Source: Paraburkholderia polaris | GTDB taxonomy: Bacteria > Pseudomonadota > Gammaproteobacteria > Burkholderiales > Burkholderiaceae | Direction: 5' to 3' | NCBI RefSeq assembly: GCF_012927345.1 | Contig: NZ_JABBGJ010000008.1 | Coordinates: 1 to 64,000 of the forward strand | Length of the DNA: 64,000 nt | Shown here: positions 56,011 through 64,000 of the stretch, piece after piece | Numbering within the stretch: position 1 is the first letter of the stretch | Layout: each line of letters begins with the position of its first letter | Made by a program: the position numbers and the translations under genes | The notes under the pieces: generated by a model | Told to the model about the DNA's origin: nothing | The model's input: the letters and a program-made list of their open reading frames with translations, nothing else | Database searches by the model: none

Positions 56011-57552
56011 TCAGCGAAGTGGGGTTTCGCCGAACCACGATTCGACGCGGCCATACAGATCAAGAAAGCGCGCATAACGTTCGGCGAGCACCGCGTCGCC
56101 TTGCGGCCCTGCAACACGTGTCGCGCCCGGCGCGAGCGCGGCGAGGTCGCTCGCGTGCCAATGCCCACTCGCCAGGCCGCCGAGGATGGCCGCGCCACGC
56201 GGCGCCGCGTTTGGACAATCCACGGCATAAAGCTCGACGTTTAAGGCGTCGGCAAGCAACTGCCGCCAGCGCGCATCGACGGAACCGCCGCCCGCAAGTT
56301 TCAAGGTCGTCACCGTCGCACCGCTCGCGCGGATGGCGTCGAGCCCGGCACGCAGCGAGAACGCGACGCCTTCGAAGGCGGCACGCATCATCGTGCCGCG
56401 CGTGTGGTCGAGCGCGAGGCCGAGCCAGCCGCCCCTCGCGGCCGGATTGAGCCAAGGGGTGCGCTCGCCGGTAAGGTAGGGCAAAAAAGTCAGGCCCGCT
56501 GCGGCGCTTGAGATAGCACCTGTTGCATCACAAGGCGCACCACCATAGGCGTTGCCTCGGGCGCCGTCTGGGGCCTTGCTGGATGGATCGCCGACCGCAG
56601 CGCTCGACGCACCGCCGGACGCATCACCGAAGGCGTCACGATATGCATCTGCCCATTCATATGACAGCCAGCCGCGCACGCGTTCGAGCGCCACGCCGAC
56701 GTTTTGCATCGCCGCCATCCGATACCAGTGATCACTCGCGGCTCGATAGCGATGCAGGCCTTTTACCGCTTGTGGTGCGTGCTCGGCGAGGACGACGATT
56801 TGCCCTCCGGTGCCGGTGGTGAGCAACGCGTCGCCGTCACTTGCAAGACCGCTGCCGAGCGCGGCACATGGTGTATCGGCGGCACCGATCGCGAGCACGA
56901 TGCCGGCGCGTAGACCCAGTTCCTGCGCCGCTTTCTGCGACAAAATGCCACCTGCCGCATAGGAAGGCGCAAGTGGCGCAAACCATTCATGGGGTAATTC
57001 GAGCCGATCGAGCAGCGCCAGATCCCACACGCCCGCGTGATCGGCAAGCGCGGTCGCGCAGGCGTCGGAAGGATCGGTTGCGACCGCGCCGCCCAGCGCG
57101 ACGCGCAGCCAATCTTTCGGTTGCAGCGCCCAACGCGTTTTGCGCGCGGACTGCGGTTCGTTCTGCACGATCCAACTCAGCAAAGGACCCGCCATACCGG
57201 GCGCAACCGGATTCGACTGCGGCTCGGGCCACCGATCGAGCAAACCCAATGCGCGCGTGTCGGGCCAGAGCATCGCGGGTCGCACGGCTTCGCCATCGGC
57301 GTCGACCAGAACAACACCGTGCATCTGTCCGGAGAAGCCGATTGCCTGCACCTCCTGGCGCAAATCTTCCGGCAAACGCGCCGCCGCTTCGCAAAGCGCG
57401 CGCCACCAGGTTTGCACCGAGATTTCGGCCCATCCGGGATGCGGCGTTTCGAGTGCATACGCGACGCTCGCCGCCGCCAGTTCACAGCCGCTTTCGTCGA
57501 CGATTGCTACTTTAAGTGAGCCGGTGCCGAGGTCGATGCCAAGAAAACTCAT
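56011..57552 (-). CDS. FGGY-family kinase, xylulokinase-like, with low-complexity insert
   Basis: 513 residues. FLGIDLGTGSLKVAIVDESG, GFSGQMHGVVLVD and MLWPDTRA (XylB-type), ATDPSDACAT, AIGAADTPCAALGSGL, LTTGTGGQIVV, FLPYLTGERTPWLNP and LKLAGGGSVDARWRQLLAD are present in order. Between about residues 310 and 360 an Ala/Gly/Asp/Ser-rich insert interrupts the C-terminal ATPase half. It stands alone on its strand, so the sugar is uncertain; D-xylulose is the best guess. It is the third FGGY kinase in the window. Confidence 0.83.
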   Translation of the reverse strand: MSFLGIDLGTGSLKVAIVDESGCELAAASVAYALETPHPGWAEISVQTWWRALCEAAARLPEDLRQEVQAIGFSGQMHGVVLVDADGEAVRPAMLWPDTRALGLLDRWPEPQSNPVAPGMAGPLLSWIVQNEPQSARKTRWALQPKDWLRVALGGAVATDPSDACATALADHAGVWDLALLDRLELPHEWFAPLAPSYAAGGILSQKAAQELGLRAGIVLAIGAADTPCAALGSGLASDGDALLTTGTGGQIVVLAEHAPQAVKGLHRYRAASDHWYRMAAMQNVGVALERVRGWLSYEWADAYRDAFGDASGGASSAAVGDPSSKAPDGARGNAYGGAPCDATGAISSAAAGLTFLPYLTGERTPWLNPAARGGWLGLALDHTRGTMMRAAFEGVAFSLRAGLDAIRASGATVTTLKLAGGGSVDARWRQLLADALNVELYAVDCPNAAPRGAAILGGLASGHWHASDLAALAPGATRVAGPQGDAVLAERYARFLDLYGRVESWFGETPLR

Positions 57553-57977
57553 GGGCGATAGAACGTCAATTTGAGCTTGGAGATAAGCACGCGAAAGGTG
57601 CCAGGAACGGCGTATTTTCCGTCACCGTTGCGCGGCTTCGGAAGCGCGCCCGAATACACGCTGAAAACCCGGAATCGCGGGTTAACCCCGCCACGCCGCG
57701 AGTCGCACCAAAACAGCACTATGCGTCGAGCGAGATACACCTCATTGATTCTCACACATATCTCGTTAAGACGGGCGCGCGCGGGGCATGAGCCCCCATC
57801 ACCGCTGCATAGGGCTTACGGCCGATTTGTGCGATGCGCACATTTCTTTTGGCTTTCAAATGGGCCTTATGCATATCGTCACCGGGAATGCCGGAATAGG
57901 CCCCAGTGGTCTTGTTGCACTTTATCGTTCCGCATACCTTGGAGCCATCCCAAAACGAGATGGTGGAGAGAGACAAA
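57553..57977. promoter_or_regulatory. Divergent region before the nucleobase permease
   Basis: 425 bp with no gene I can support. The part nearest the permease (57780-57977) is less GC-rich and contains a small CCATC/GATGG hairpin (57945-57963) next to the GGAGAGAGA ribosome region. A regulatory leader is possible; no riboswitch class could be recognised by eye. Confidence 0.3.
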
Positions 57978-59390
57978 ATGCAATCGAACACGGTTCACCC
58001 GTGCGACGAGCGACTGCCCGCGGGCCAGTTGCTTACGCTCGGCATTCAGCACGTTTTGGTGATGTACGCAGGCGCAGTTGCGGTGCCGCTCATCATTGGC
58101 GCCGCGTTGAAATTGCCGAAAGACCAGATCGCGTTCCTGATCAGCGCCGATCTGTTTTCCTGTGGCATCGCTACGCTGATTCAGACGCTGGGTCTGTGGA
58201 TCTTCGGCATCCGTCTGCCGGTCATCATGGGCTGCACATTTGCGGCTGTCGGCCCGATGGTCGCGATCGGCACCAATCCATCGCTCGGTATTCTCGACAT
58301 CTTCGGCTCGACGATCGCGGCCGGTGTCATCGGCATCCTTCTCGCGCCGATGGTCGGCAAGCTGCTGCGCTTTTTCCCGCCGGTGGTGATCGGCGTGGTG
58401 ATCTCGGTGATCGGTCTGTCGCTGATGGAAGTGGGCATCAACTGGGCAGCCGGCGGCGTGGGTAATCCTGACTACGGCAATCCGGTTTATCTTGGTCTGT
58501 CGCTGATGGTGCTGATGCTGATTCTGCTCATCAACAAGTTCGCCAAGGGCTTCCTCGCCAATATCTCGGTGCTGCTGGGCATCGTCGCCGGTTTCGTGAT
58601 CGCGCTGGCGCTCGGCCGCGTGAACATGGACGGCATCACGCACGCACCGTGGGTGGGCATCGTGATGCCGTTCCACTTCGGCCTGCCGCATTTCGATCCG
58701 CTCGCGATCGCGACGATGGTCACCGTGATGTTCGTCACCTTCATCGAATCGACCGGCATGTTCCTCGCGGTCGGCGACATGGTGGATCGTCCGGTCGATC
58801 AGAAGACGCTGGTGCGCGGTCTGCGCGTCGACGGTCTGGGCACGTTGATCGGCGGCATCTTCAACTCGTTTCCGCATACCTCGTTCTCGCAGAACGTCGG
58901 CCTGATCGGCGTGACGGGTGTGAAGAGCCGCTTTGTCTGCGCGATGGGCGGCGTGATCCTGGTGCTGCTGGGCCTGTTCCCGAAGATGGCGCAAGTGGTG
59001 GCTTCAGTGCCGGCCTTCGTGCTCGGCGGTGCGGGCATCGTGATGTTCGGCATGGTCGCGGCAAACGGCATCAAGGTGCTGGCCAAGGTCGACTTCGTGA
59101 AGAACCACCACAACCTGTTCATTGTCGCGGTAAGTATCGGGATGGGTCTGGTGCCCGTGGTGTCGCCGCAATTTTTCTCGAAGCTGCCGCCGGCGCTGTC
59201 GCCGCTGTTGCATAGCGGGATCTTGCTGGCGTCGGTGTCGGCGGTGCTGCTGAACCTGATCTTCAACGGTGTGAAGAGCGAGAAGAAGGCGAAGTGCGAA
59301 ATCCGTAAGGCCGGACATGATTTCGATGGACGCGGCGGCAATGAACCGAAGGGCGGCGACGAGCTGCTGCGTGCGGCTGATGTGCACTGA
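57978..59390 (+). CDS. NCS2-family nucleobase (xanthine/uracil-type) permease
   Basis: 470 residues from ATG 57978; an open extension upstream to 57906 is not preferred. About twelve to fourteen hydrophobic helices with the NCS2 signatures QHVLVMYAGAVAVPLIIGAAL, GIRLPVIMGCTFAAVGPM, TFIESTGMFLAVGDM and NSFPHTSFSQNVGLIGVTGVKSR. The last (QNVGLIGVTGV) is more like the purine (xanthine/uric acid) branch than the uracil branch. It imports a nucleobase with protons. A perfect terminator follows. Confidence 0.88.
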   Translation: MQSNTVHPCDERLPAGQLLTLGIQHVLVMYAGAVAVPLIIGAALKLPKDQIAFLISADLFSCGIATLIQTLGLWIFGIRLPVIMGCTFAAVGPMVAIGTNPSLGILDIFGSTIAAGVIGILLAPMVGKLLRFFPPVVIGVVISVIGLSLMEVGINWAAGGVGNPDYGNPVYLGLSLMVLMLILLINKFAKGFLANISVLLGIVAGFVIALALGRVNMDGITHAPWVGIVMPFHFGLPHFDPLAIATMVTVMFVTFIESTGMFLAVGDMVDRPVDQKTLVRGLRVDGLGTLIGGIFNSFPHTSFSQNVGLIGVTGVKSRFVCAMGGVILVLLGLFPKMAQVVASVPAFVLGGAGIVMFGMVAANGIKVLAKVDFVKNHHNLFIVAVSIGMGLVPVVSPQFFSKLPPALSPLLHSGILLASVSAVLLNLIFNGVKSEKKAKCEIRKAGHDFDGRGGNEPKGGDELLRAADVH

Positions 59391-59479
59391 GCATCTGATG
59401 CAACCCGCACGGCGCTACAGAGGTCGCGCTGAGCGCGGGCGCTGAGTTGAGTTGAGTCGAAGTGAGGTGAGCACTAACA

Positions 59480-59508
59480 AAAAAGCCACGGCATGCCGTG
59501 GCTTTTTT
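59480..59508. terminator. Perfect palindromic terminator after the NCS2 permease
   Basis: AAAAAGCCACGG-CATG-CCGTGGCTTTTT, followed by more T. It serves the plus-strand permease gene and, in reverse, the minus-strand efflux operon that converges on it. Confidence 0.93.
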
Positions 59509-59586
59509 TATTGCCGGCTGCGCGGGACGGCTTCCCTGAAACCGAAAACCGCCCTGCGCGCCTACTACTGCGAGACTACAAGAGAC

Positions 59587-61134
59587 TCAACCCGCGGTCG
59601 CTGCCGAAGCCGCCACCGGTGCACTCGCCGCACCGTAGTCGACCGGCGCATCGGCCGGACGCGGCTGCTCGCCAGCCCGCTGGATCCAGCCGCCGCCCAG
59701 GGCCTGGTACAAATCGACCAGGTTCTGAAGACGCTGCATGCGCGCGGTGATCAACGACTGCTGCGACGAGTACAGATCGGTCTGCGCGGTCAACACCAAC
59801 AGATAGCTGTCGACGCCGCTCGTATAACGCAAATTCGACAGATCCAGTCGACGCTGCTCAGCAAAGGTATTGCGCTCCAGCGCCTGGATCTGCTGATCGT
59901 ACGTGCCGCGTGCCGCCAGTCCGTCCGCCACTTCGCGGAAGGCCGTCTGGATCGTCTTTTCATACGTCGCGATCTGGATCTTCTTCTGGATGTTGGCGAG
60001 ATCGAGGTTGGCAATGTTCTGACCACCTTCGAAGATCGGCAGCGTGATCGACGGCGCAAAGCTCCACGCCGCCGAACCCGGCTTGAACAAGCCACCGAGC
60101 GACGGGCTCAGCGTACCGAAGCTGCCTGTCAGCGAGACCTTCGGGAAGAACGCCGCACGTGCCGCACCGATGTTCGCGTTGGCCGCCAGCAGATTCTGTT
60201 CGGCCTCCATGATGTCCGGACGACGCGTGAGCAGATCGGACGGCAAACCCGCCGGAATATCCGTGAGGAGATTCTGGTCGTTCAGCGTCAGACCCGGCGG
60301 CAAATCGGCAGGCAACGGCTCGCCGATCAACAGCACCAGCGCGTTCTCACCCTGAGCCCGCAGACGTGCTTGCGCCTGCAGGTTCGCATTGGCCTGTTCG
60401 ACCACGGTTTGCGATTGCCGCAAGTCGAGTTCCGAACCCGTGCCGTTGTCGAATTGCAGCTTGGCGATTCGATACGACTCCTGCGACGTCTTCAGCGTGT
60501 TCTGCGTCACCGTCAGCAGATCGTCGAGCTCGAGCACCGTCAGGTACTGATCCGCGACTTGCGACACCAGCAAGATTTCCGCCGCCTTGCGAGCCTGGGC
60601 AGTGGCCAGGTACTGTGCCAATGCCTGGTCCTTCAGGCTTTGAATACGCCCGAAGAAGTCGATTTCCCACGAAGCGTTCAGACCGACCGAATATGAGTCG
60701 GAAATCGTCTGGTTGAAGAACGACAGATCTTTCGGCGTACGTGATTTGGTTTGCGAAGCCGCGGCGTCGAGCGTCGGGAACAGCCCCGCACGAACGATGC
60801 GGTACTGGGCCGCCGACGCCTGCATATTCAGCACCGACACGCGCAGATCACGGTTGTTCTTCAGCGCGATCTCGATCAACCGCTGCATGCGCGGATCGAC
60901 GAAGAAGTCACGCCAGCCGATATCGGCCGCAGCCTGGCCGCTGGCGGTACGCGCCGCAATCGACGTACCCGTTTCCCCCGGGCCCGGCTGGGTCGCGCCC
61001 GGCTGCGTGTCGTACACGCCGCCGGTCGGGAAGGTACTCGTCACGGGCTCAGCCGGACGCTGGTACTTCGGCGCCATCGTGCAACCCGCGGCGAACAGCG
61101 CAACCGCCACTGCAATCAAAGAGTGTTTTTGCAT
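59587..61134 (-). CDS. Outer-membrane efflux lipoprotein (OprM/NodT family)
   Basis: 515 residues from ATG 61134, one base after the RND pump stop. A lipoprotein signal (AVAVALFAAGC, lipobox Cys17) is followed by two OEP repeats forming the TolC-like beta barrel and periplasmic coiled coils (for example QAAADIGWRDFFVDPRMQRL, LNASWEIDFFGRI, GSELDLRQSQTVVEQA). This is the exit duct of a tripartite drug pump, resembling OprB of the Burkholderia BpeAB-OprB system. The C-terminal ~25 residues are Ala/Pro-rich. Confidence 0.92.
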   Translation of the reverse strand: MQKHSLIAVAVALFAAGCTMAPKYQRPAEPVTSTFPTGGVYDTQPGATQPGPGETGTSIAARTASGQAAADIGWRDFFVDPRMQRLIEIALKNNRDLRVSVLNMQASAAQYRIVRAGLFPTLDAAASQTKSRTPKDLSFFNQTISDSYSVGLNASWEIDFFGRIQSLKDQALAQYLATAQARKAAEILLVSQVADQYLTVLELDDLLTVTQNTLKTSQESYRIAKLQFDNGTGSELDLRQSQTVVEQANANLQAQARLRAQGENALVLLIGEPLPADLPPGLTLNDQNLLTDIPAGLPSDLLTRRPDIMEAEQNLLAANANIGAARAAFFPKVSLTGSFGTLSPSLGGLFKPGSAAWSFAPSITLPIFEGGQNIANLDLANIQKKIQIATYEKTIQTAFREVADGLAARGTYDQQIQALERNTFAEQRRLDLSNLRYTSGVDSYLLVLTAQTDLYSSQQSLITARMQRLQNLVDLYQALGGGWIQRAGEQPRPADAPVDYGAASAPVAASAATAG

Positions 61135-61135
61135 C

Positions 61136-64000
61136 TCAATGTCCGTCCTTGCCCGAGCCTTCATCAGTCGACCCGCCACCTTGGCCGTCATGCGGATGGT
61201 GCTGGTTGTAGTGTGCGAGCGCCTCATCGGGGTCTTCCTTCTCACCGCCGAACTTCGCGCGGATCACGACGAAGAACATCGGGATCATGAAAATCGCGAG
61301 GAAGGTCGCCGTCAACATCCCGCCGATCACGCCGGTACCGATTGCGTGCTGGCTGGCCGAACCCGCGCCGTTACTGATCGCGAGCGGCATCACGCCGAGA
61401 ATGAACGCGAGCGAGGTCATCAGAATCGGACGCAACCGCAGACGCGCGGCTTCTAGCGCGGCCTCGACCGGGCCCATCCCTTCACCCTGCTGCAGCTCGC
61501 GGGCGAATTCCACGATCAGAATCGCGTTCTTCGCCGACAACCCCACCGTGGTCAACAGACCCACCTGGAAGAACACGTCGTTCTCGAGTCCGCGCAGCGT
61601 AGCGGCCAGCAGTGCTCCGATCACGCCGAGCGGCACCACCATGATCACCGAGAACGGGATCGACCAGCTTTCATACAGCGCCGCGAGACAGAGGAACACG
61701 ACGAGGATCGAGATGCCGTACAGAATCGGCGCCTGCGAACCGGACTGGCGTTCCTGCAACGACAAGCCCGTCCATTCGTAGCCGATACCCGCCGGCAGCT
61801 TCGCCACGAGCGCTTCCATGGCCGTCATCGCCTGACCGGTCGACTTGCCCGGTGCAGCCGCGCCCTGGATTTCCACCGCGGAAATACCGTTGTAGCGTTC
61901 GAGCTTCGGCGAACCGTAGGTCCACGTGCCGCTGGCGAACGACGAGAACGGCACCATGCCGCCGGCCGTATTGCGCACGTACCAGGCGTTCAGGTCTTCC
62001 GGGGTCATCCGGAACGGTGCGTCGCCTTGCAGATACACCTTCTTGATCCGGCCGTCGGTATCGAGGAAGTTGTTCACGTACTGCGACGCCCATGCGATTG
62101 AGAACGTCTGGTCGATCGCCGACAGCGACACGCCGAGCGCGGAAGCCTTCTCGTGATCGATGTTCACCGTGAACTGCGGCGTATCGTTCAGGCCGTTCGG
62201 ACGCACCTGAGCCAGCGTCGGATCTTTCGCCGCCATGCCCAGCAACATATTGCGTGCCTGCATCAGCTTTTCGTGACCGATACCCGCGCGATCCTGCAGT
62301 TCGAAGTCGAAGCCCGCGGCCGTGCCGAGTTCAGGAATCGACGGCGGATTCACCGGATACACCAGCGCGTTTTTGTAGCTCGAGAAGTGCATGAAGAGTC
62401 GGCCAACCAGCGCCTGCACCTTCTGATCCGAATGCTGACGCTCTGCGTAGTCCTTCATCCGCACGAACACAAGACCCGCGTTCTGGCCGCGGCCGGCGAA
62501 GCTGAAGCCGTTCACCGTGAAAGTCGATTCGACAATGCCCTTCTCGGTGTTGAGCAGATAGTCGGAAACGTCCTTCAGCGCGCGCGCCGTGGTTTCCTGC
62601 GTCGAGCCGGACGGCGTTTGCACCAGCACGAACATCGTGCCCTGGTCTTCGTCAGGCAGGAACGACTTCGGCAACTTCACGAACAGCAGGCCGACCGCGA
62701 AGATCACTACCATATAGATGATCAGCCAACGGCCCGAGCGCTTGATCACGTGGTGAACGCCCGAGTGATACTTGTCGCGGCTCGTTTCGAAAGTCCGGTT
62801 GAACCAGCCGAAGAAGCCCTTCTTGACTTCGTGATGACCCTTCGGAATCGGCTTGAGGATCGTCGCGCACAGCGCCGGCGTCAGAATCAACGCGACCAGC
62901 ACGGACAGCACCATGGCCGCCACGATCGTCAGCGAGAACTGCCGGTAAATTGCGCCGACCGAACCGCCCGAGAACGCCACCGGCACAAACACCGCCGACA
63001 GCACGAGCGCCACGCCGACCAGCGCGCCGGTAATCTGGTCCATCGCCTTGCGGGTGGCGTCTCGAGGCGACAAGCCCTCCTCCGCCATCACCCGCTCGAC
63101 GTTTTCCACCACCACGATCGCATCGTCCACCAGCAAGCCGATCGCCAGCACGAGCCCGAACATGGACAGCGTGTTGATCGAGAAGCCCACCAGACCCATG
63201 ATCGCGAACGTGCCCAACAGCACCACCGGCACGGCGATCGTCGGGATCAACGTGGCGCGCAGGTTCTGCAGGAACAGGTACATGACCAGGAACACCAGCA
63301 CGATACCTTCGAGCAGCGTCTTGACCACTTCTTCGATCGACAGGCGCACGAACGGCGTGGTGTCGTACGGATATTGCACGACCAGACCATGCGGGAAGTA
63401 CTTCGACAGTTCGGCGACCTTCGCGCGCACCGCCTTCGCGGTGGCCAGCGCGTTCGCACCGGTGGCGAGCTGAATACCGAAGCCTGCCGTCGGCGCACCG
63501 TTGTACTTGGTGTCGAAGTTGTAGTTTTCGCCACCGAGCTCGATACGGGCCACGTCCTTGATACGGACTTGCGAACCGTCCGGATTCACCTTCAGCAGCA
63601 CGTTACCGAACTGTTCAGGCGTATTGAGCAGTGTGGCTTCCGTGATGGTTGCCTGCAGCACCTGGCCCGGCACCGACGGCGTGCCGCCGAGCGAACCGCC
63701 CGCGACCTGCACGTTCTGGTTCGTCAGCGCGGTCTGCACATCCACCGGCGTCAGGCCGAAGTTGGTCAGCTTGTTCGCATCCAGCCAGATCCGCATCGCG
63801 TACTGTGAGCCGAACAGCGTCACCGTACCCACACCGTCGATCCGGCTGACCGGATCCTCGATGTTCGACGCGACATAGTTCGCCAGATCGTACTTGTTCA
63901 TGCTGCCGTCTTCAGACACGAACGCCATCACCAGCAAGAAGCTGCTGCTCGACTTCGTGACCTTGGTGCCCAACTGCTGCACGGCTTGCGGCAACAGCGG
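61136..64000 (-). CDS. RND multidrug efflux pump, inner-membrane subunit (HAE1/AcrB family), 5' end outside window
   Basis: About 954 codons are present and still open at the window edge; roughly 110 N-terminal residues are missing compared with AcrB/MexB. Seen are the porter domains ([14 protein letters not shown]..., [12 protein letters not shown]), the proton-relay pair in [34 protein letters not shown], and the last helices ([37 protein letters not shown]). The C-terminal tail is unusual, rich in His, Gly and Asp. Close in style to BpeB/AmrB/MexB; the adaptor gene would lie further right. Confidence 0.94.
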   Translation of the reverse strand, partial: PLLPQAVQQLGTKVTKSSSSFLLVMAFVSEDGSMNKYDLANYVASNIEDPVSRIDGVGTVTLFGSQYAMRIWLDANKLTNFGLTPVDVQTALTNQNVQVAGGSLGGTPSVPGQVLQATITEATLLNTPEQFGNVLLKVNPDGSQVRIKDVARIELGGENYNFDTKYNGAPTAGFGIQLATGANALATAKAVRAKVAELSKYFPHGLVVQYPYDTTPFVRLSIEEVVKTLLEGIVLVFLVMYLFLQNLRATLIPTIAVPVVLLGTFAIMGLVGFSINTLSMFGLVLAIGLLVDDAIVVVENVERVMAEEGLSPRDATRKAMDQITGALVGVALVLSAVFVPVAFSGGSVGAIYRQFSLTIVAAMVLSVLVALILTPALCATILKPIPKGHHEVKKGFFGWFNRTFETSRDKYHSGVHHVIKRSGRWLIIYMVVIFAVGLLFVKLPKSFLPDEDQGTMFVLVQTPSGSTQETTARALKDVSDYLLNTEKGIVESTFTVNGFSFAGRGQNAGLVFVRMKDYAERQHSDQKVQALVGRLFMHFSSYKNALVYPVNPPSIPELGTAAGFDFELQDRAGIGHEKLMQARNMLLGMAAKDPTLAQVRPNGLNDTPQFTVNIDHEKASALGVSLSAIDQTFSIAWASQYVNNFLDTDGRIKKVYLQGDAPFRMTPEDLNAWYVRNTAGGMVPFSSFASGTWTYGSPKLERYNGISAVEIQGAAAPGKSTGQAMTAMEALVAKLPAGIGYEWTGLSLQERQSGSQAPILYGISILVVFLCLAALYESWSIPFSVIMVVPLGVIGALLAATLRGLENDVFFQVGLLTTVGLSAKNAILIVEFARELQQGEGMGPVEAALEAARLRLRPILMTSLAFILGVMPLAISNGAGSASQHAIGTGVIGGMLTATFLAIFMIPMFFVVIRAKFGGEKEDPDEALAHYNQHHPHDGQGGGSTDEGSGKDGH

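Noticed and set aside
57780..57977. Possible xanthine-type riboswitch before the NCS2 permease
   Set aside because: No consensus elements could be recognised by eye and only a weak 5-bp hairpin is evident; a covariance-model scan would be needed to claim it.
62153..63808. Plus-strand open frame of 551 codons opposite the RND pump
   Set aside because: Very Arg/His/Gln-rich shadow of an unmistakable AcrB-type gene.

Overview
The window looks like a chromosomal segment of a Paraburkholderia/Burkholderia-type betaproteobacterium. It is GC-rich with strongly GC-biased codon use. The neighbourhoods argF-argG-murB-yajQ-plsY, xerD-ogt-queG/tsaE-amiC, pdxH-cfa and kynR/kynB-kynU-kynA fit that group. 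Genus is inferred from protein families and gene order only; no search was run.

Layout. 1-298 is the cut end of an IS3-family element. 339-26812 is mostly housekeeping: arginine synthesis (argF, argG), cell wall (murB, amiC), lipids (plsY, cfa, an acyl-CoA ligase), tRNA modification or quality control (ybaK, queG, tsaE, tcdA), recombination and repair (xerD, ogt), redox and cofactors (ybbN, pdxH, msrA), and a complete tryptophan-to-anthranilate operon (kynB-kynU-kynA) with a divergent Lrp/AsnC regulator.

26813-31200 is an accessory island that is visibly more AT-rich. It opens with a strong -10 box and a structured RNA, then an unrecognised gene. Next come two mirror-image modules, each PAAR protein, then Tae4-type peptidoglycan amidase (type VI secretion effector), then a small membrane protein that is probably the immunity partner. 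In the left module tae4 is full length but broken by one extra G in a G6 run. In the right module tae4 is reduced to a 23-codon in-frame stub, while two immunity-like genes remain. The three membrane proteins share a short Cys/His motif, suggesting an immunity family. No T6SS structural genes are in the window, so these would be orphan cargo.

31214-50469 is a large sugar-alcohol region. One block (minus strand) has a DCXR-like SDR, an FGGY kinase, an erythritol/threitol-type zinc dehydrogenase, an RbsCAB-type ABC transporter and an AraC regulator. Divergently transcribed are dalD (D-arabinitol dehydrogenase), xylB and a SorC-family regulator. A third block (minus) is a SmoEFGK-type polyol ABC transporter with a sorbitol dehydrogenase (smoS) and an embedded HAD phosphatase. 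Together these would import polyols, oxidise them to ketoses and phosphorylate D-xylulose into the pentose phosphate pathway.

50711-64000 holds znuACB for zinc uptake, with a palindromic candidate Zur site and a His-rich tail on ZnuC. It also holds the glutathione-dependent formaldehyde pair adhC-fghA, another xylulokinase-like gene, an NCS2 nucleobase permease, and the end of an RND multidrug efflux operon whose pump gene runs off the right edge. No tRNA, rRNA or CRISPR array was seen.
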